Source: Microthyrium microscopicum (Eukaryota; Ascomycota; Dothideomycetes; Microthyriales; Microthyriaceae). Taken from it: a stretch of DNA of 64,000 nucleotides. The DNA lies in the NCBI GenBank assembly GCA_010405405.1, contig MU004235.1:1936157-2000156 (forward strand), in the 5' to 3' direction. This document shows positions 1-12,305 of this stretch, one piece after another. The stretch's first letter is position 1. Each line of letters opens with the position of its first letter. Both the position numbers and the translations under genes were made by a program. The notes beneath the pieces are model-generated. The model had not been told where the DNA came from. It saw only the letters and a list, made by a program, of their open reading frames with translations, and did no database searches.

Positions 1-941
1 TTCCATGTATGCAGGCAATTGGGCCATGATTTGTAGTATTTCATGTACTGGATCTGTACCTACTGCTAAATTAGCAGTAACAGCATTCTCAAGGAAAATG
101 GATTTTCTTCTTCCAATAGCATTAATAATCTGTGGCAAAATATTAACAGCAACACACGTCCAGAGTCAAATGACTTACTCTATTGTTCCTGTAACCGAAG
201 CTAAGAGTCGTTTCCAGTGATGAGGTTGCATCATTTTTCGGCATATGTTGTATCAACAACCTCGTGGCATTGACGTGACTTGTCCATCCAAGGCAACGAT
301 TTTCCGAGTATCCATAAATTTCATACAGTCCAAGTAGCATGACGGTTGCGAGCAGCTCCAAACTATAGTCTCCTGCAGACTGCCCGACCAGTTTTTGTGT
401 TTCAAGCAAAGCCTTACTATACAAATGGACACTACAGTTTCTCATGGCGGCATCTTTTGTGGACATCGATATCCTAGCCGCACCTAGAGCCTCTAGAGCG
501 GAAGATATGGCTGGGCTGGAAGGCAAATCGGGGACATATCTGAGCCAGTCGTCTGATTCTGTACCAGAAGCCGTAGCTGACCGGAAGCTTGCTGTCAGAT
601 AGAAATCCAGAAATACATTTCGTAACAAAGTAGAAAAAGCACTCTGTTCACAGGTCTTGGGAAGTGAGAACACTGTAGGTGACCTTGCCGTTCGCTTCTG
701 AGCGCGGATCGAATTGCTTGATTTGGTATCGTAGTTGATGAATTTCATTTCTCGTTCGTATCCTGCGCAAATAAGTCCAGATTTGGTGCATGTCCCGCAG
801 GAAGGACGTTTCAAGTCACACTATTTGGGTCAGAACGCTTAGGCTCAAAAGGTATGAACTTCATGTATCAGGGTGACTTACTCCTTTCTTACGCCTTCTA
901 CACGTGTCGCAGCGTCCTGAACGCCCAGGTGCACCTACCAT
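1..941 (-). CDS. Zn2Cys6 fungal transcription factor, N-terminal part (runs off left edge)
   Basis: Sequence-specific nuclear regulator. Exons read as 941-882, 820-179 and 129-<1, joined by GT-AG introns of 61 and 49 nt. The first intron splits the binuclear zinc cluster. Spliced, residues 11-37 give Cys-x2-Cys-x6-Cys-x6-Cys-x2-Cys-x6-Cys, the complete six-Cys pattern of the Gal4 class. A basic linker follows, then a helical region (an FLDFYLTAS segment and a LLATVMLLGLYEIYG segment) that resembles the Fungal_trans_2 middle domain. The start at 941 is chosen because it precedes the zinc cluster directly. Targets are unknown. The 3' end lies outside the window. Confidence 0.88.
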
Positions 942-1768
942 TTCTGTTGCAGAGAATAAGTTCCGGAAGGATGCGAGGAAGAATAGGTTAAGCACTAGAT
1001 CATAATGCGACTTGATAACTTTGTAAGATTGATGGAAACTGCTACTTTTATGTGCGGGGATAATGACAGTCTAACATTCTAGAGGATTGACTTGAGCTTC
1101 AAGTTAGCTGCTCCCAGTATCTTTAAATAACCTTTGTATGTTGTGTCCAGCATGAATACGACCGCAAGAGCGGACAAGGCTGAGAACGATGCTTATGATT
1201 GGCGCGCACCTTGACTCCAAAAAGGGCCTAGTGTTCAGCCTCATTCTCAGCCTTATGGTCTTTTATGCCGAGCTTCAATGCAACATACAACTAATGACCA
1301 TTAGAAAGGTTATCGCTAGAATTCGCAGCTGCCAAGCAAGAACTCCATTGATTACCAAGATAGTATTTCTATACACATCAATGTGGTTGTAGCCAAATAC
1401 ATCCATCGAAGAGTCAGCATCTTTCCGGAATTTACCAAGGTCTTGCCTTGTCAGGTAAGAAATAAGAAGGACAATTCATCAGCCTAAATCTCAGCATTTG
1501 AAGCCTCGAACTGAAGTCTGCCTGTTATCAAAATCGCTGGTGCCTCTTACCATCAGTGACGTTTGAAGTCCTCCATTAGCAGCAGCCTTACATGCGTCCC
1601 TCTATCAAACCAATACACCAGTACTGTTTACCTTTCTCTACTTTAGCTCGATACCACGAATCTGTACCACAGATTGTTTGCCAAGTCTCACACTTATTCC
1701 AATCTTCTTTACTCTTGGTGGCTGAGCTAAGGTTAAACCCCAATTCCTTCTAGAGTCCTCTCCTTGCA
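942..1768. other. Intergenic region, no supported gene
   Basis: Between the divergently placed zinc-cluster gene and the Gln-rich gene. A 67-codon open frame at 1189-1392 has no recognisable domain and no splice context, so I do not call it. This stretch should contain both promoters. I see no clear named site. Confidence 0.5.
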
Positions 1769-2862
1769 ATGGCATCCTACAATTCTGGACCTTTCGGTGG
1801 TTCTTACGGTTCGCTTGCTACAGCCAGTCCAAGTGTAGCTTCTAGTGCATTCACGTAAGCTCTATTTCCAGTGCTCCGTATCTTTGAGACCTCCTAACCC
1901 CATCGAAAGGCCTTACCTCTCCGGCAATCGCTTGATATGCGCGAAGGTTCGGGACGATGACCCTCCCGATGGCGTCTTACCTCCTCGGGGTAGCCATCTG
2001 TTCTTTGCCATAGGCGCAAAGATTCTGGTTGGCTTTACGAACATGAAAAGCTGGAACCCTTCGGCCACTACATCCTACCGGTGGGACCAATTCAATGAAT
2101 GGAAACATCGACTCGACTACGCCGATGGCTATGACCCTCGAGCATTCCCCGGAACTGGAATGGCTTGGAAGCAGTCCTATCAATCAGTTCTTCGACTCAA
2201 ATTTGGTCAATTGTCTGGCAAAGGCCTGGCATCAACCACATACCCCTCGTGGACCCAAAATCCCTCCTCTCAGGCTCCTTCACAGACGCCTCAGCCTGCA
2301 ATGTTCCAAAATGGCACACCCTCACTGTTCTCACAGGTCAGTGAATCTTATGACAGCTAGGGGAAATATATACTTATCTATTTGAAGGTCAATCAACCGC
2401 AGTCAAATCAGACAGTTCTGTCTGCAGGTTCATTCGGAGCGCCTTTACCACCATCGACCCAAAAGTCGTATGCATCGAGTCACTTCAATTTAACGCCCCA
2501 AGAGACTCATCCTTTCCAACATCAGCAACCATTGTTCCAGACTTCTCAGCATTCGTGGCATCAAAGCAATCATCAGATTCAGAACGCTCAGCAAGTAACA
2601 GGGAGTCAGACCCAAATATTTCCAACTGTAAGTAAGGAGATATCGTGGATTTTGAATCATTGACGACTTAATTTACTAAATGCTCAAGCAGGCAGCTCCA
2701 CAGATCTCTATTGGAAACTTAAACCATGAGGAATTGACCAGCCTGGCAAAAGCTTATCTGCATTATGAAGGTCAGGCAAAAGAGCAGTATAATGCTACCA
2801 TGAACTCTGTTGTTCAAGGCTTTGTCTCTTCCTTCCCACAGCTACAAAATCGTCAGGGTTGA
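1769..2862 (+). CDS. Gln/Ser/Pro-rich protein of unknown function
   Basis: Exons read as 1769-1854, 1910-2336, 2388-2627 and 2692-2862, giving 307 codons plus stop with every junction in frame. Intron 1 has GTAAGC, a CTAAC branch site and an AAAG acceptor. Intron 2 uses a weak GTCAGT donor. Intron 3 has GTAAGT. The N-terminus is Ser/Gly/Ala-rich. Residues about 30-110 include a Trp-containing segment (KSWNPS, YRWDQFNEWKHRLDY). Residues about 125-250 are rich in Gln, Ser, Pro and His. The C-terminal 57 residues look helical (LNHEELTSLAKAYLHY). I recognise no family. The low-complexity Gln-rich middle recalls transcription or RNA-binding cofactors, but that is only a resemblance. Confidence 0.65.
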
Positions 2863-3979
2863 TCTGCACGAAGAGCGTGGTTGGTTTCTCGGGGCTATGA
2901 GAAGCCTTTACAACTGTCCAGTGCTCTGTCATATGTTCGCCAGGGGACATCAGCTGTGTTTGCAATGCTTATGACTCAAAAGTTTGGAATGTTGCATGCC
3001 TTCAGTTCACCTGCCATTCGTTGCTTTTCCTAAGATTATTGCTCTTGCTAAAATGATAAATTCAATATAACCAGGTTAGACCATGAAGACCCTGTGCGGA
3101 CAAAACGAGCTTTTCAGAGCACATAGAACCTGGACAGGAACTTTATTATTGTTTACACTCGGCTCCCATAATGGGAAACACGACCTGCTCAAACTCAAGG
3201 AATGGTAGTCGAAAATCCTCAAAGTCTTCTGGGCGGTACATCCCAAAGACTTGAACCTCGCTCTAAGCATGAAGTGAAATGTGCTTCCTGTGTTCACACG
3301 AGATCCACTGGGGTGTTTTCTAGGCTATCAGACACGGAATCACAAGTGGCTCAGCTAGTGACTGTGATGACCAGCCATTTGGTAGTCTTTACACCATCGA
3401 TCAAAACTGCAGCATATTTTTTATAAGCACACTCATGCCCAATGTCTTTGCAGGGTCAGATTCCCGCTGATCGTGCATCCCGACCAGGTTGATGACCTGG
3501 TAAACCTATCCACATGGCTTTTGCACCGATGCTATTGAGCCAGGACTGGGTACCCAGAGTTGGAAGTTCATTTATAGACCAGTTCGCCGAATTCACCGAC
3601 CGGCGTTTGACTAAGGCCCTGGCTTGGTAGGTCCTGACTTGCGAAGCATCCAGTAAACTGTCTTCGGGACATTACTAGTAATCGCAGTTACGGACAGCTT
3701 CACCATTTTCGGAGTATTTCCTATAATCCTTTGCCAATTCAATTCGCTATGTTCCGTATTCACTTATTCATTCAAGCACACAAGTTCAAAATAAGTCAAA
3801 TGGATGGTTGAATCATTAGAGATTCACTCAACAATAGAAATCTTTACACTCGGACGAGATGGGCTAGCTTTCACGCAAACTTCCTTCACCAGCTTCTTGA
3901 CCGCCACAGAAATATACACCCCCCGAGCTGATCAGTCATCAACAGTTGCCCTTGGAACCACAGTTCCTTGCGACTATAT
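2863..3979. other. Intergenic region between convergent genes
   Basis: About 1.1 kb between the Gln-rich gene and the minus-strand paralogue pair. Several open frames of 70-100 codons occur on both strands (near 3076-3426 and 3804-4257). They lack domains and overlap one another or the neighbouring gene's terminal exon and intron. I see no RNA gene or repeat here. Confidence 0.45.
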
Positions 3980-5015
3980 TCAGTTTTGCGGATCCTCTGG
4001 TAACCCGAAATCTGATTGGATCTAGTGATGTTAGTCAAATTAGAGTCAAGGCCGCGAGAACTCCGAATTTGAGTAATGAGCCTGATGATCAACTTACCTG
4101 CTCCACGAGCTCCCCTAGGCTGCCTGTACAAAAATGCTTTTGTATCACAGCGGCTTCACGAAGAAAGCGAGAAACCTTTTCGATGAGCTCCTCCTGGGCA
4201 ATGTATCCTAGGTGCTCGATGAGGCAGAAGACTTCTTTGTCGGTGAGTAGTTTCTGAATCTTCTTGGCCATGACACTCTTACGAGTATCTACAAGCCAGC
4301 CTTCTTTCAGCCAGGGTCTTCCGAGAGCTTCATTCAGGTCCATTGGGGGCCGTCCTGTGTTGTTTCGATCTTGAAGCCATGTCTCAAAGCTCAAGAAGCC
4401 ATACTGGCATAAGTCGCGATTTGCTTTCTCCACTCGAGTGGACATGTCATCATACAGGATTCTGGCCGACCCAACTTGTCTTGCAGACTTCTTAGTGAAT
4501 TTGTGGTACCAACAGTCCAGTGCGATTCCCGCTGCTTCAAGCTGCAGCTGCAAAGACTGCTGCTCAGTTAAACTTAGACCATCGAGTAACAGAGCTTGAT
4601 AAATATCTCGAATCCGTACAAGGTTTGGCAAATCATGACACGTTATTTGAAGCTCGTGATTCAACTGATTCAAAGCGTCAAGACAGCTATACATCACGGC
4701 ATCGTTCATCATTGATGTGGCCTTCTCAAAGTTCGTGTCAGAGCACGGATCGGAGATATATGCTACTAGACTGTTAGAGCGCTTTGCTGACTTGATAGAA
4801 GATCGTGACTTACGTTTGATCTCATGCTTTTCGACCCTTCTGATTGTAAAGAGCGTGCTACCACATGGAATGAGTGGCGCATTGTGCTCGTTGATAGTAC
4901 ACCCTAGGAGTGCGAGTGCAGGAGCACAAATTTGTCTCATGCGAGCAGTCCAGTAGTTGAGTCGTCTTATATGATGGTTCAGACGGACCAGAGCCTCGGG
5001 ATGGGAAATAGCCAT
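3980..5015 (-). CDS. Unknown protein, paralogue of the next upstream gene
   Basis: Two exons, 5015-4098 and 4021-3980, joined by a 76-nt intron (GTAAGT, a TGACTAAC branch site, CTAG). The product is 319 residues and ends IQSDFGLPEDPQN. It looks helical and soluble, with no signal peptide or membrane segment. It is related along its length to the gene at 6242-7567. Matching blocks are the N-terminal HPEALVRL...YWTAR region against YPAAIQRL...YWECR, LQLEAAGIALD against LQAEAAGVCGS, and QYGFLSFETWL against RFGIKDFPTWL. Both are on the same strand about 1.2 kb apart, so this is a tandem duplication. I do not recognise the family. Confidence 0.7.
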
Positions 5016-6241
5016 GGTGACACTTGCCTGAGGAGGATAAGTGGAGCTTCTGATGTACTTTTAGTAGGTGATATCATGACTGGCTTCGAGACACCAACGT
5101 AATTTCTCCACTTTCAAGTGAAGCAGAAGACATACTAGCCTAATCCTGATCCAAAATAAAAGCAGAATTTACTAGGTCCAGTCAAGTCTAGAAGACGAAC
5201 TCGCAGGCCTGGTCTGAAGTCCAAAGGCGCAAATATTCCGTTGGTAAATACAACAGGAAAGCGGAAGTGTGAAGCGGTGTTGAGGAATAGCGGCAATCAT
5301 TGAGAGGGACTTCGCGTGTTTTATATAGCTCTCCTCACCCCCACAAGTGAACGAGTCGAAGGGCTAGCTACCTGAGAACTTTCATTTGCTAACCCGTTGG
5401 CGTTAGTCTGCCTTCGTAAGGCACAAACCAGCAAGTATGAACTTGAGTCCGAGAAGTTGAGGTGAATTGACATTCGCCCCTTCACAAATTTGGCTATTGC
5501 AGTTCTGGGCTAAAGAATCTGGATTTGGCACCTACTGATTAAGCAAAAGAAAAGCCATCCTGTTCTATTGCAGAAGCAAAGATCGCAGCTTTGGAATTGT
5601 CTACTTCTGTCGCTCAGGCGACGAGTTGGTCGATAATAAGAATTACTCACTTAATAAGGAAATAGGTAGGTACTTATTCACGAAAGAAGGCAAAGTCCCA
5701 ACATCTGTCGCTGGTCTTCAATATGAAATACGGAAATATAATGGCGTACTGAATATGTTCAAACAAAAAGACACGCCACTCAACTGAATGATAAAGCAGA
5801 AAAGGCAAGTTAAATAAGGTGAATACTGGTCATGCCGCCGATCCATGGGCAGAGTCGCTGTGAAAGCGGTAAAGTGGGAAATGCATGCCATGCACGCAGT
5901 AAAAGAAAAACGATGACTTTCAGGCTGATTCCTGAAGGATAGCAACGGATCATCAACCGGTACAATGCATGAAATCTTTCGAGGTATAGAATTGGATCCA
6001 AAAGAAAACTGACAAACACAGAGTATATAAATCAATAATCACAACTTCAGACTTGATCTCCATTATTGTAAGAAAAAAGTGGCGAACAGCAAAGTATTGC
6101 TGAAAGTATTTTCCAATCCATCAAGATGCTGAAGCAAAGCAGACCAGAAACCAGCAGACAATTGCCAAGCTAGGCCAAGCTCCATGAATTTTTATAAGGC
6201 AGGGCTGTTAATTGTCAGGCTTCTTGATCCACCATACATCC
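5016..6241. other. Intergenic region between tandem paralogues
   Basis: About 1.2 kb holding the promoter of the downstream paralogue and the 3' end of the upstream one. Open frames at 5718-6035 on the minus strand are hydrophobic and overlap each other in two frames. No domain or splice context supports them. Nothing else is recognised. Confidence 0.45.
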
Positions 6242-7567
6242 TTATAGCGGGACCAGGTCGTCTGACAACTTAAACTCTGTCCAAAGCTGAGTAATCGGCT
6301 TTGTTATCCCTCCATCCGGCTCGAGCTGTCTAAATACTTCCCCGGCCGCTCGATAACTGGCGGCACATCTCTCGACAGAGTACTCCCAAGCAAGAGTGCC
6401 CACATCCTCTGCTAATTCAATGAGTTGCGGAGGGGACCATTGCAGATGTTTCTCGGTTCCCATCTTGATAGAGGTGGCTCGGACCTCCTCGAACCATGTT
6501 TCTCGACGAGCGGAGCACTCCAGAGCGCGATCCATATGCAGGTTAGGCTCCTCCGTATCTTTGAGCCATTGGAGCCAAGTTGGAAAATCTTTGATGCCGA
6601 AGCGACGCAAGGTCTCGTAGGATTTCCATTTCAAATGCCCTACTCGCATGCCTGCGGTCTATTAGCATTCGATCACCGGAGACAAACTGAATGCGGATGA
6701 TATATCCGTTCATTGCTATTCAGGTCTTGGGTAAATTCATCAAGTACACGCGCAAATACTTACTTCTGGAATTCATCTCCGCCCATGAAATGGTGGGTGG
6801 ATCCAATTCGCGTCGGAAGCGCTCAATAGTCTGTCCGAGCTTCAACTGCTCCTGTTTAAGCATAATATGGTGTGCCCAAGTGGTGTCTCGCTCACGGGTG
6901 GCTTTGTCTAACAGCGTGAAGCATGACCCAATTCTGCCCAGATTTTCGGTAGATGGAAGGTTGTGCAAGAGCTGTGCAACCTGTCTAGTAAGGTGAAAGA
7001 GATCAACCCAGCAATCCTGCAGGGCGGCTTCAGTCATTTCTTTCACCAGCTCAGCGAAAGTCCACTGAACACGGAGTGGATATATAACTGCAGATACCTG
7101 TCAGACAATGCAAGACGACGAGTAAATTCCGACCTACCAGCAATAGTATGTTTCGTTGTCCATATCGGCAAAGTTGAACCACAAACTCCGGCCGCCTCTG
7201 CTTGTAGACTCTGGAGCGAGCCTATGGCATTTAGTGAGTCAGTGGCGACTCGTAGAAGCCTACACTCCCAGTAAGCTATCTGCGTCTCACGGCAGTGTAA
7301 TCGCTGGATAGCGGCGGGATATGTTTCGAATCGTCCGTCCTGGATAGGGTCTATGATGATCTTTAAATTGAGAAAACAAGAACTTGCTGGAGAAAAAGCG
7401 GACGCAAAATTCGATTTTGAACGTGTTGTGCTGGGTAGACGTAGAATGATGAATGAGAGATGGTACGGAAGACAATTAGATGCGCCGGGGCCTTCAAGTA
7501 TCAAGTCCTCTAAGTACCAAGTTCTCGGAGTACACGGACCGATTGTCCGAGGGAACAGTAACTCCAT
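6242..7567 (-). CDS. Unknown protein, tandem paralogue of the 3980-5015 gene
   Basis: Three exons, 7567-7138, 7087-6764 and 6651-6242, give 387 residues with consistent phases. Intron 1 is 50 nt (GTAGGT...CTGCAG). Intron 2 is 112 nt (GTAAGT, a TGCTAATAG branch site, CGCAG). Homology to the neighbour starts only near residue 80 (RFETYPAAIQRL). The first 75 residues, from ATG 7567, have no counterpart and may be a 5' leader or contain an unrecognised intron, so the start is uncertain. The body is helical and acidic, with no targeting signal seen. The function is unknown. Confidence 0.62.
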
Positions 7568-8203
7568 AATCGAGAAGAAGAAGGAGCAATGTTGTTAAAA
7601 GGTATGCGCATCTCTATGAACAGATATTAGGAAAGATTGCTGAAAGTTGTGGTGGCTAGCGCAAATCTATAAAAAGCAAGGTGACCAATCAGAAGCCAGC
7701 TTCATTTCAGGTGCGAAGCAGTGGACCAATGGCAATGCAGCATTTCGCTACCTCCAACTTCATGCCATCAGATCGAGCTCATAAGCAGAGCTGTAAGCAA
7801 CCATAGGTATCGGCTAAGGCTTACATCTGATGCCGGCAGTGTGAGAACAGCGAGATGATATACATGTAAAAAGAGGTACCCAACAAAGACAGCACATACA
7901 AGAAGCTGGAATAATCACGACAGCACGTGAATGCACGAGTCAGCAATTGCTTGTCGCAGAAAGCGTGCTTTTAGCAAGTTGTTTATAGGAAGGATTCACT
8001 GTTAGAATAATTTCTCCGCAACAGTGCAGAATTCGGTATTTGCTGTGCTTTTTGCCTAAACCAGCAAACGGGCGCGAGTCTCAAACTTGGATTTAAAAAG
8101 TTGAGACGGATGAAAAAGCTCATGAAAAGAAATAGCTGCGCATTGCCTTACTTCAAGGATGTTAAAGCTACATAATTATATGCCCAGGCGTCGTTCTCAT
8201 CAA
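7568..8203. other. Intergenic region, nothing recognised
   Basis: About 640 nt upstream of the unknown paralogue pair and downstream of the first decayed 2EXR-like copy. No gene, repeat or RNA gene is recognised. Confidence 0.4.
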
Positions 8204-9030
8204 CTACATCTCCTCCTCAACAAGGAGCAAGCGTTTGAGGGCCGCAGTAGTTAGCCCTTGAAATTTTTCGTAGCAGCGATCTTCGGCCTCAAGCCAAGCT
8301 GAATGGTGATCGTTATAATATTGCTTCACCTGTATGTTATCAGCAGACTGCGCGATAGCTTTCAGACAGATAGTAAAGTCCCGCATCCGCTGAGTGCCTT
8401 GATTGGGATGGTTGAGCAAAGCACTTGTTCTGAGATTTCTGGTTTGCCAGCGTATGATTTTCACGAGCACGAGTCATCAAAGATGGTGGCCCGATTTTCT
8501 CATGATTACCATCACGAGGGCATGATTCAATAGAAAGGTAACCTAGGGAAAACTTACCGCGTTTCGCTTGGCCTTGCCACTTCAGTGTTGAGTTCGAAAG
8601 AACCCTTGATCCCACCACGAAACAACACGCTCAAAGGCTTCAAGTTGAAATCCAATAGCATGGCCATATCTCCACCAATGCCTTGGTCCGGCTTGGAAGG
8701 GCGAATTATAGTTGTAATATCACGGCACACGTCCTGCCGGATACGGAGCGCCACCCAGCGCATATCTCCGAACATTATTTCCGCCAAGGTGATAGTCTTT
8801 AGACGGTTTGGACCCTCTATTAGACGTTTGCTAATGGTTGCGGTTGGAGGGAAGGGTACTTGAAGCATTTTGCATGTCATATAGTCGCGGTATTTGTTGT
8901 GCGTTCTTGCATTGATGTCGAGCTGTACATTGGCAACATGACGCATCGCGCCTCTGCATTGGCTTTGCTAGTCATATGGAGTCAGATTGAACTTCTGAAC
9001 CAGGTCATAACCGCTAAGGTTAGGAAGATT
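8204..9030 (-). pseudogene. Decayed 2EXR/F-box-like family copy A
   Basis: The C-terminal two thirds is readable. Residues from 8946 downward (GPNRLKTITLAEIMFGDMRW, WVALRIRQD, LLDFNLKPLSVLF) match the intact copy at 10994-12261. A GTAAGT donor at about 8556 leads to a last exon ending in EAEDRCYEKF and LLLVEEEM. Upstream of 8946 the family match continues in pieces (QSQCRGA against NSQLPGA), but an in-frame TAG and a frame change interrupt it. The N-terminal LPAEIR module is absent. It is the 3'-most and oldest-looking member of the tandem cluster. Confidence 0.6.
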
Positions 9031-9322
9031 TGGGGTAGAAATATATATTCTAGAACGGATGTCAAAAAGTATGGCTCATGCAGAAAGATCAGAGCAGCCT
9101 CGACACGATGAAGGAGAATGTATAAGAAAGGGATAAAAGTTGTCTTGTAAAACAATTTGAAGTATTGTAAAGCAATATTGGTAAGTCGGTATCGAAAAGC
9201 TTGCTTCTGTATACCTATTTTGTACACATTGCTTGTTGTGGCAAGCATCCCCGGAGTTCCAACTCAAAGTAAACAAGTAACAATGGATTCCGCCCCTGTG
9301 AAGAACAGGTAGCAAATCACTT

Positions 9323-10587
9323 CTATACATCATCAGCTTGACAAGGAAAAGAAGAAAGGAACAGTATTGTTTGCCGATTCTTGCTCGTTTCCAATCCTCG
9401 CGAGAACATCTCTTGCTCCAGCATTAGCATTTTAGCTTTTGATTGAACAGAACCGTGCTCATGAATCTGTGACCTGCTCTTGCATTCTGTTGTATGCGAG
9501 CCTTTCTGACCGATGCCATTTAGCATGATCGTTGTTGTAACGTGTGTACACCTGCGTATTAATTTAGTAGGCTGCAGAAGAAGTTTTGTACCCTCATGAG
9601 GTTCTCTATGATTGCAATGCGTTTTGTTTTGTCAAGAAACTTACTGCTTATGCAATTGCTAAGTCTGCGTTATAGATGACATGTGTAATAGAAAGAGCGA
9701 TTCTTTTGGCTTGCAAGTCTATCACCAGGCCCTGATGGAGCAGAACAGAATGGGGGAGTAGGGAAACATACCGCATTTTGCTTGGCAAAGCTGGCTTCAA
9801 GATCATGAACGTATCGGACAGTGTTACCATCACGAAGCAATCCCTTCAACGGTGTCTAATTCCAGTCGAGAGAGGAGCCCATGTCTCCGTCTATGCCACG
9901 GCCAGGCCCGGGAGACGCAGCTTGGTGAGGTGCATTGCAAACTTGCTGCCAGATGCGATATGCTGCGTGGCCTGGTTCGCCGAAGGTGATATCCGAGATG
10001 CTCACGCTTTTGAGTGCATCCGGGCCCTCCAACATGCTGCGGAGTGGCTGAGTCGGAGGATCAGATTCAGGCAGATGAGTTGCTGGATCCGCGCCAATAT
10101 CAAGCTGCAGCTTGGTTATACGACGAAGAGCATTGGGAAGCTCGCTATTACGGTCGTAACATACGCCGAGGAACCAGAGACTAGCAACGTCAACCTTAAT
10201 TTCGAACATAGCGGTTTTATAGAAAGTTTGGACGGCTTCGCTGTGTATTTACCGACGAACAAGGAGCAATGCTCTCGACTCTCGTTTCTGGTAGCCTTGG
10301 CCGAGAGAGCTCAAATACTTCTCGTCATTCTCTTTGACGTAGACGGTCGAATTCCGAATGATCAGTTCGTAGATGTCGAGACGTAGTTCGGTAGGAAGGC
10401 GCATGAACGGAAACGGAGTCTCATCCTAAAAGAACATCAGCCTGCGCACATAAGAGACCATAATCTTCTGTGGAAGGCTTACCTGGACGACTTCACCAGT
10501 CTGAGTCTGCTAGCTTTGAGACTCACAGCCAGCAATAGCGATGTCTTCAGCAAGAGACAGGTTCTCCATTGTTGAAGCAACTTCCAT
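9323..10587 (-). pseudogene. Decayed 2EXR-like copy B with several in-frame stops
   Basis: Recent duplicate of copy C. It starts with ATGGAAGTTGC at 10587 (MENLSLAED against MDNLSLADD). After an intron it keeps PFMRLPTELRLDIYELI, then FYKTAMFEIKVDVASLWFLG. The frame is stopped by TAG after GCESQS, by TAA where copy C has RQVYSEA, and by TAG where copy C has LDWNL. Three nonsense codons in an otherwise alignable frame make it a pseudogene. The start of a GTATGT donor is seen near 9774. The last exon is not resolved, and the left border is approximate. Confidence 0.72.
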
Positions 10588-10630
10588 TCTTGCGAAAGAA
10601 AAGAACTTGTGCGTTGAATGCAAGTGAGGG

Positions 10631-10663
10631 AAAAGAAATATATAAGCTGGAGGGTTTAAATAG
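10631..10663 (-). promoter_or_regulatory. Core promoter block of copy B, identical to that of copy C
   Basis: A 33-nt block, identical at 12306-12338, lies about 45-75 nt upstream of each start codon. Read on the minus strand it contains TATTTAAA and TATATATTT, both TATA-like. Conservation of the block together with the coding region shows that the duplication carried the promoter. TATA function is inferred. Confidence 0.5.
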
Positions 10664-10780
10664 GGTCAACACGAATTGAGATATAGGCATGCGGTGAGGT
10701 CGGTGACGATATAGAATGATCTTAGCTTTAAGTAAAATAACACATAAGAACAGGAAAGTATAGTCAGGAGCAAGTTTCCC

Positions 10781-10806
10781 GTTACCCCCGTCGCCCGCTA
10801 TGGTAG
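10781..10806. repeat. Solo transposon end, related to the TIRs of the 40.2-40.8 kb element
   Basis: Read on the minus strand it is TACCATAGCGGGCGACGGGG followed by GTAAC. It matches the terminal inverted repeats at 40219 and 40847 (TACYATAGCGTG then a G-run). I find no partner end nearby, so it is a remnant or a single end of the same DNA-transposon family, lying upstream of decayed copy B. Confidence 0.45.
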
Positions 10807-10993
10807 GCAGGTACGGAATAGGCGGTGTGATATCAAGAAGGAGAACTTATGCACTACGATTGCAAGTTGTACGGTATATGAAGAATTGTTTCAATTATCT
10901 TAGCCGGAGGCAGTAGCTCAAAGACTGCAGTTTTGTGCCCACGATTAGAGTATCTTGTTTGAGCTTTGCTGAGTTCAGCAAGCTGCCTCAGGT

Positions 10994-12261
10994 TCAGTGG
11001 CGCTGGATCCACGAAAAGCGTTCATCGGGCAAGGTGACTGACTTCGCCAATAGCTTTTCGATGAATGCTTCGGCCTCAACATAGGTCAAGTCAACAAATT
11101 CAGGCTCTCCAATCCACAGAACTGCTTCTACTCCCATCTTGACAATTTTGTCGTATTCCCAGTCGACTAAGAAAACATAGTCGTTATGAGTATCGCGATA
11201 TGCTTTGCGTACCTAGAACGAGTCAGTGAGCCGTCGCAAGGTTTCTCTAGCCGTATTCAAATCATGCGCTAGCAATTTTTGCTTTTCTTCAGTAGTGCAA
11301 AGCCATAATCCTGGAGGCCATGATGAAATAAGACCACACACCGCTGACGCAGGCACATGTCTTAGCAACCATGACATTAAGGTTTTTTAGCACTAAAGAT
11401 CATGGAGAGTTGGACACTTACCGCTTCTCGCTTCGCGAAGTTAGCCTCGGTCTCGGGCGTGATCACAAGCTTCGCACCATTCTCGAATAACGACTCCAGT
11501 GGAGCCAAATTCCAATCCAGCGCGTCTGGCATGTTTCCGGCTACGGATACTCCTTGGTACGGTTTGAGGCTTGGATGCTGTGGAGTAGGTCTGAAACACA
11601 ACTCCTGTCGGATGCGAAGAGCCATCCATGACGGATCTTGGAACGTAACATGAGAAAACATTACTGTCTTCAGTCGATTTGGTCCCTGCTCCAAGCCGAG
11701 CTGAACCGGCAGGGTTGGCGATTTGTCCCATGGCCAATGTATGCCTCCGGAGCAGCCGTGTTCTTCTGCGCTGATGTCAAGCTGCAGATTCACAATACGA
11801 AGAATTGCACCAGGAAGCTGACTGTTACGGTCGTAGCTAACGCCGAGGAACCAAAGGCCGCTAGCGTCAAGCTTGATATGAAAGATCGCAGTCTCGTAGA
11901 ATAGGGATATAGCTTCGCTATAAACCTGTCGGCTGAGGAGTAGTAGAGCGACTGGACCACTTGCCTGGTTGTCGGCTTCGAGGCAGCAGACTTGTTTGCC
12001 ATGAACGGGTTTGGCGCAGACAACGGTATTCGGAAGGATGAGTTTGTAGATTTCAACACGAATTTCCGCAGGAAGACGCATGAAAGGGACGGGCTTTTTG
12101 TTCTGGCGATTAATATCAGCTTCTGACAATCCATGGCTGTCTGGATTCTGGGAAATACTTACTGGGACGACAAGAGCGACTTGAGTCTGCTCGCTTGGCA
12201 GTTCGCAGACAGGCTTGTCATCAGCGAGCGATAGATTGTCCATGGATGACAGAGCGTCCAT
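10994..12261 (-). CDS. 2EXR/F-box-like protein, copy C (intact)
   Basis: Exons 12261-12163, 12102-11422 and 11212-10994, all phase 0, give 332 residues. Introns start GTAAGTATT and GTAAGTGTC and end CCAG and TCTAG. After a 33-residue leader, residues about 36-60 read PFMRLPAEIRVEIYKLILPN, the N-terminal signature of fungal 2EXR/F-box-like proteins. LLLLSRQVYSEAISLFYETA follows, then a WFLGVSYDRN block and a GPNRLKTV block. The last exon contributes a Trp-containing helical tail ending WIQRH. Such proteins are often uncharacterised and expanded in fungi. An F-box-like adaptor role is plausible but unproven. It is the only intact member of the A-C subgroup. Confidence 0.75.
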
Positions 12262-12305
12262 GTTGGCGATTGAAGTGAGAGATGTGTGTAGAAAGCAAGT
12301 GAGTG

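Noticed and set aside
5718-6035. Hydrophobic 105-codon minus-strand frame as a small membrane protein
   Set aside because: No start context, overlapped by another frame of similar length, composition typical of AT-rich intergenic DNA.
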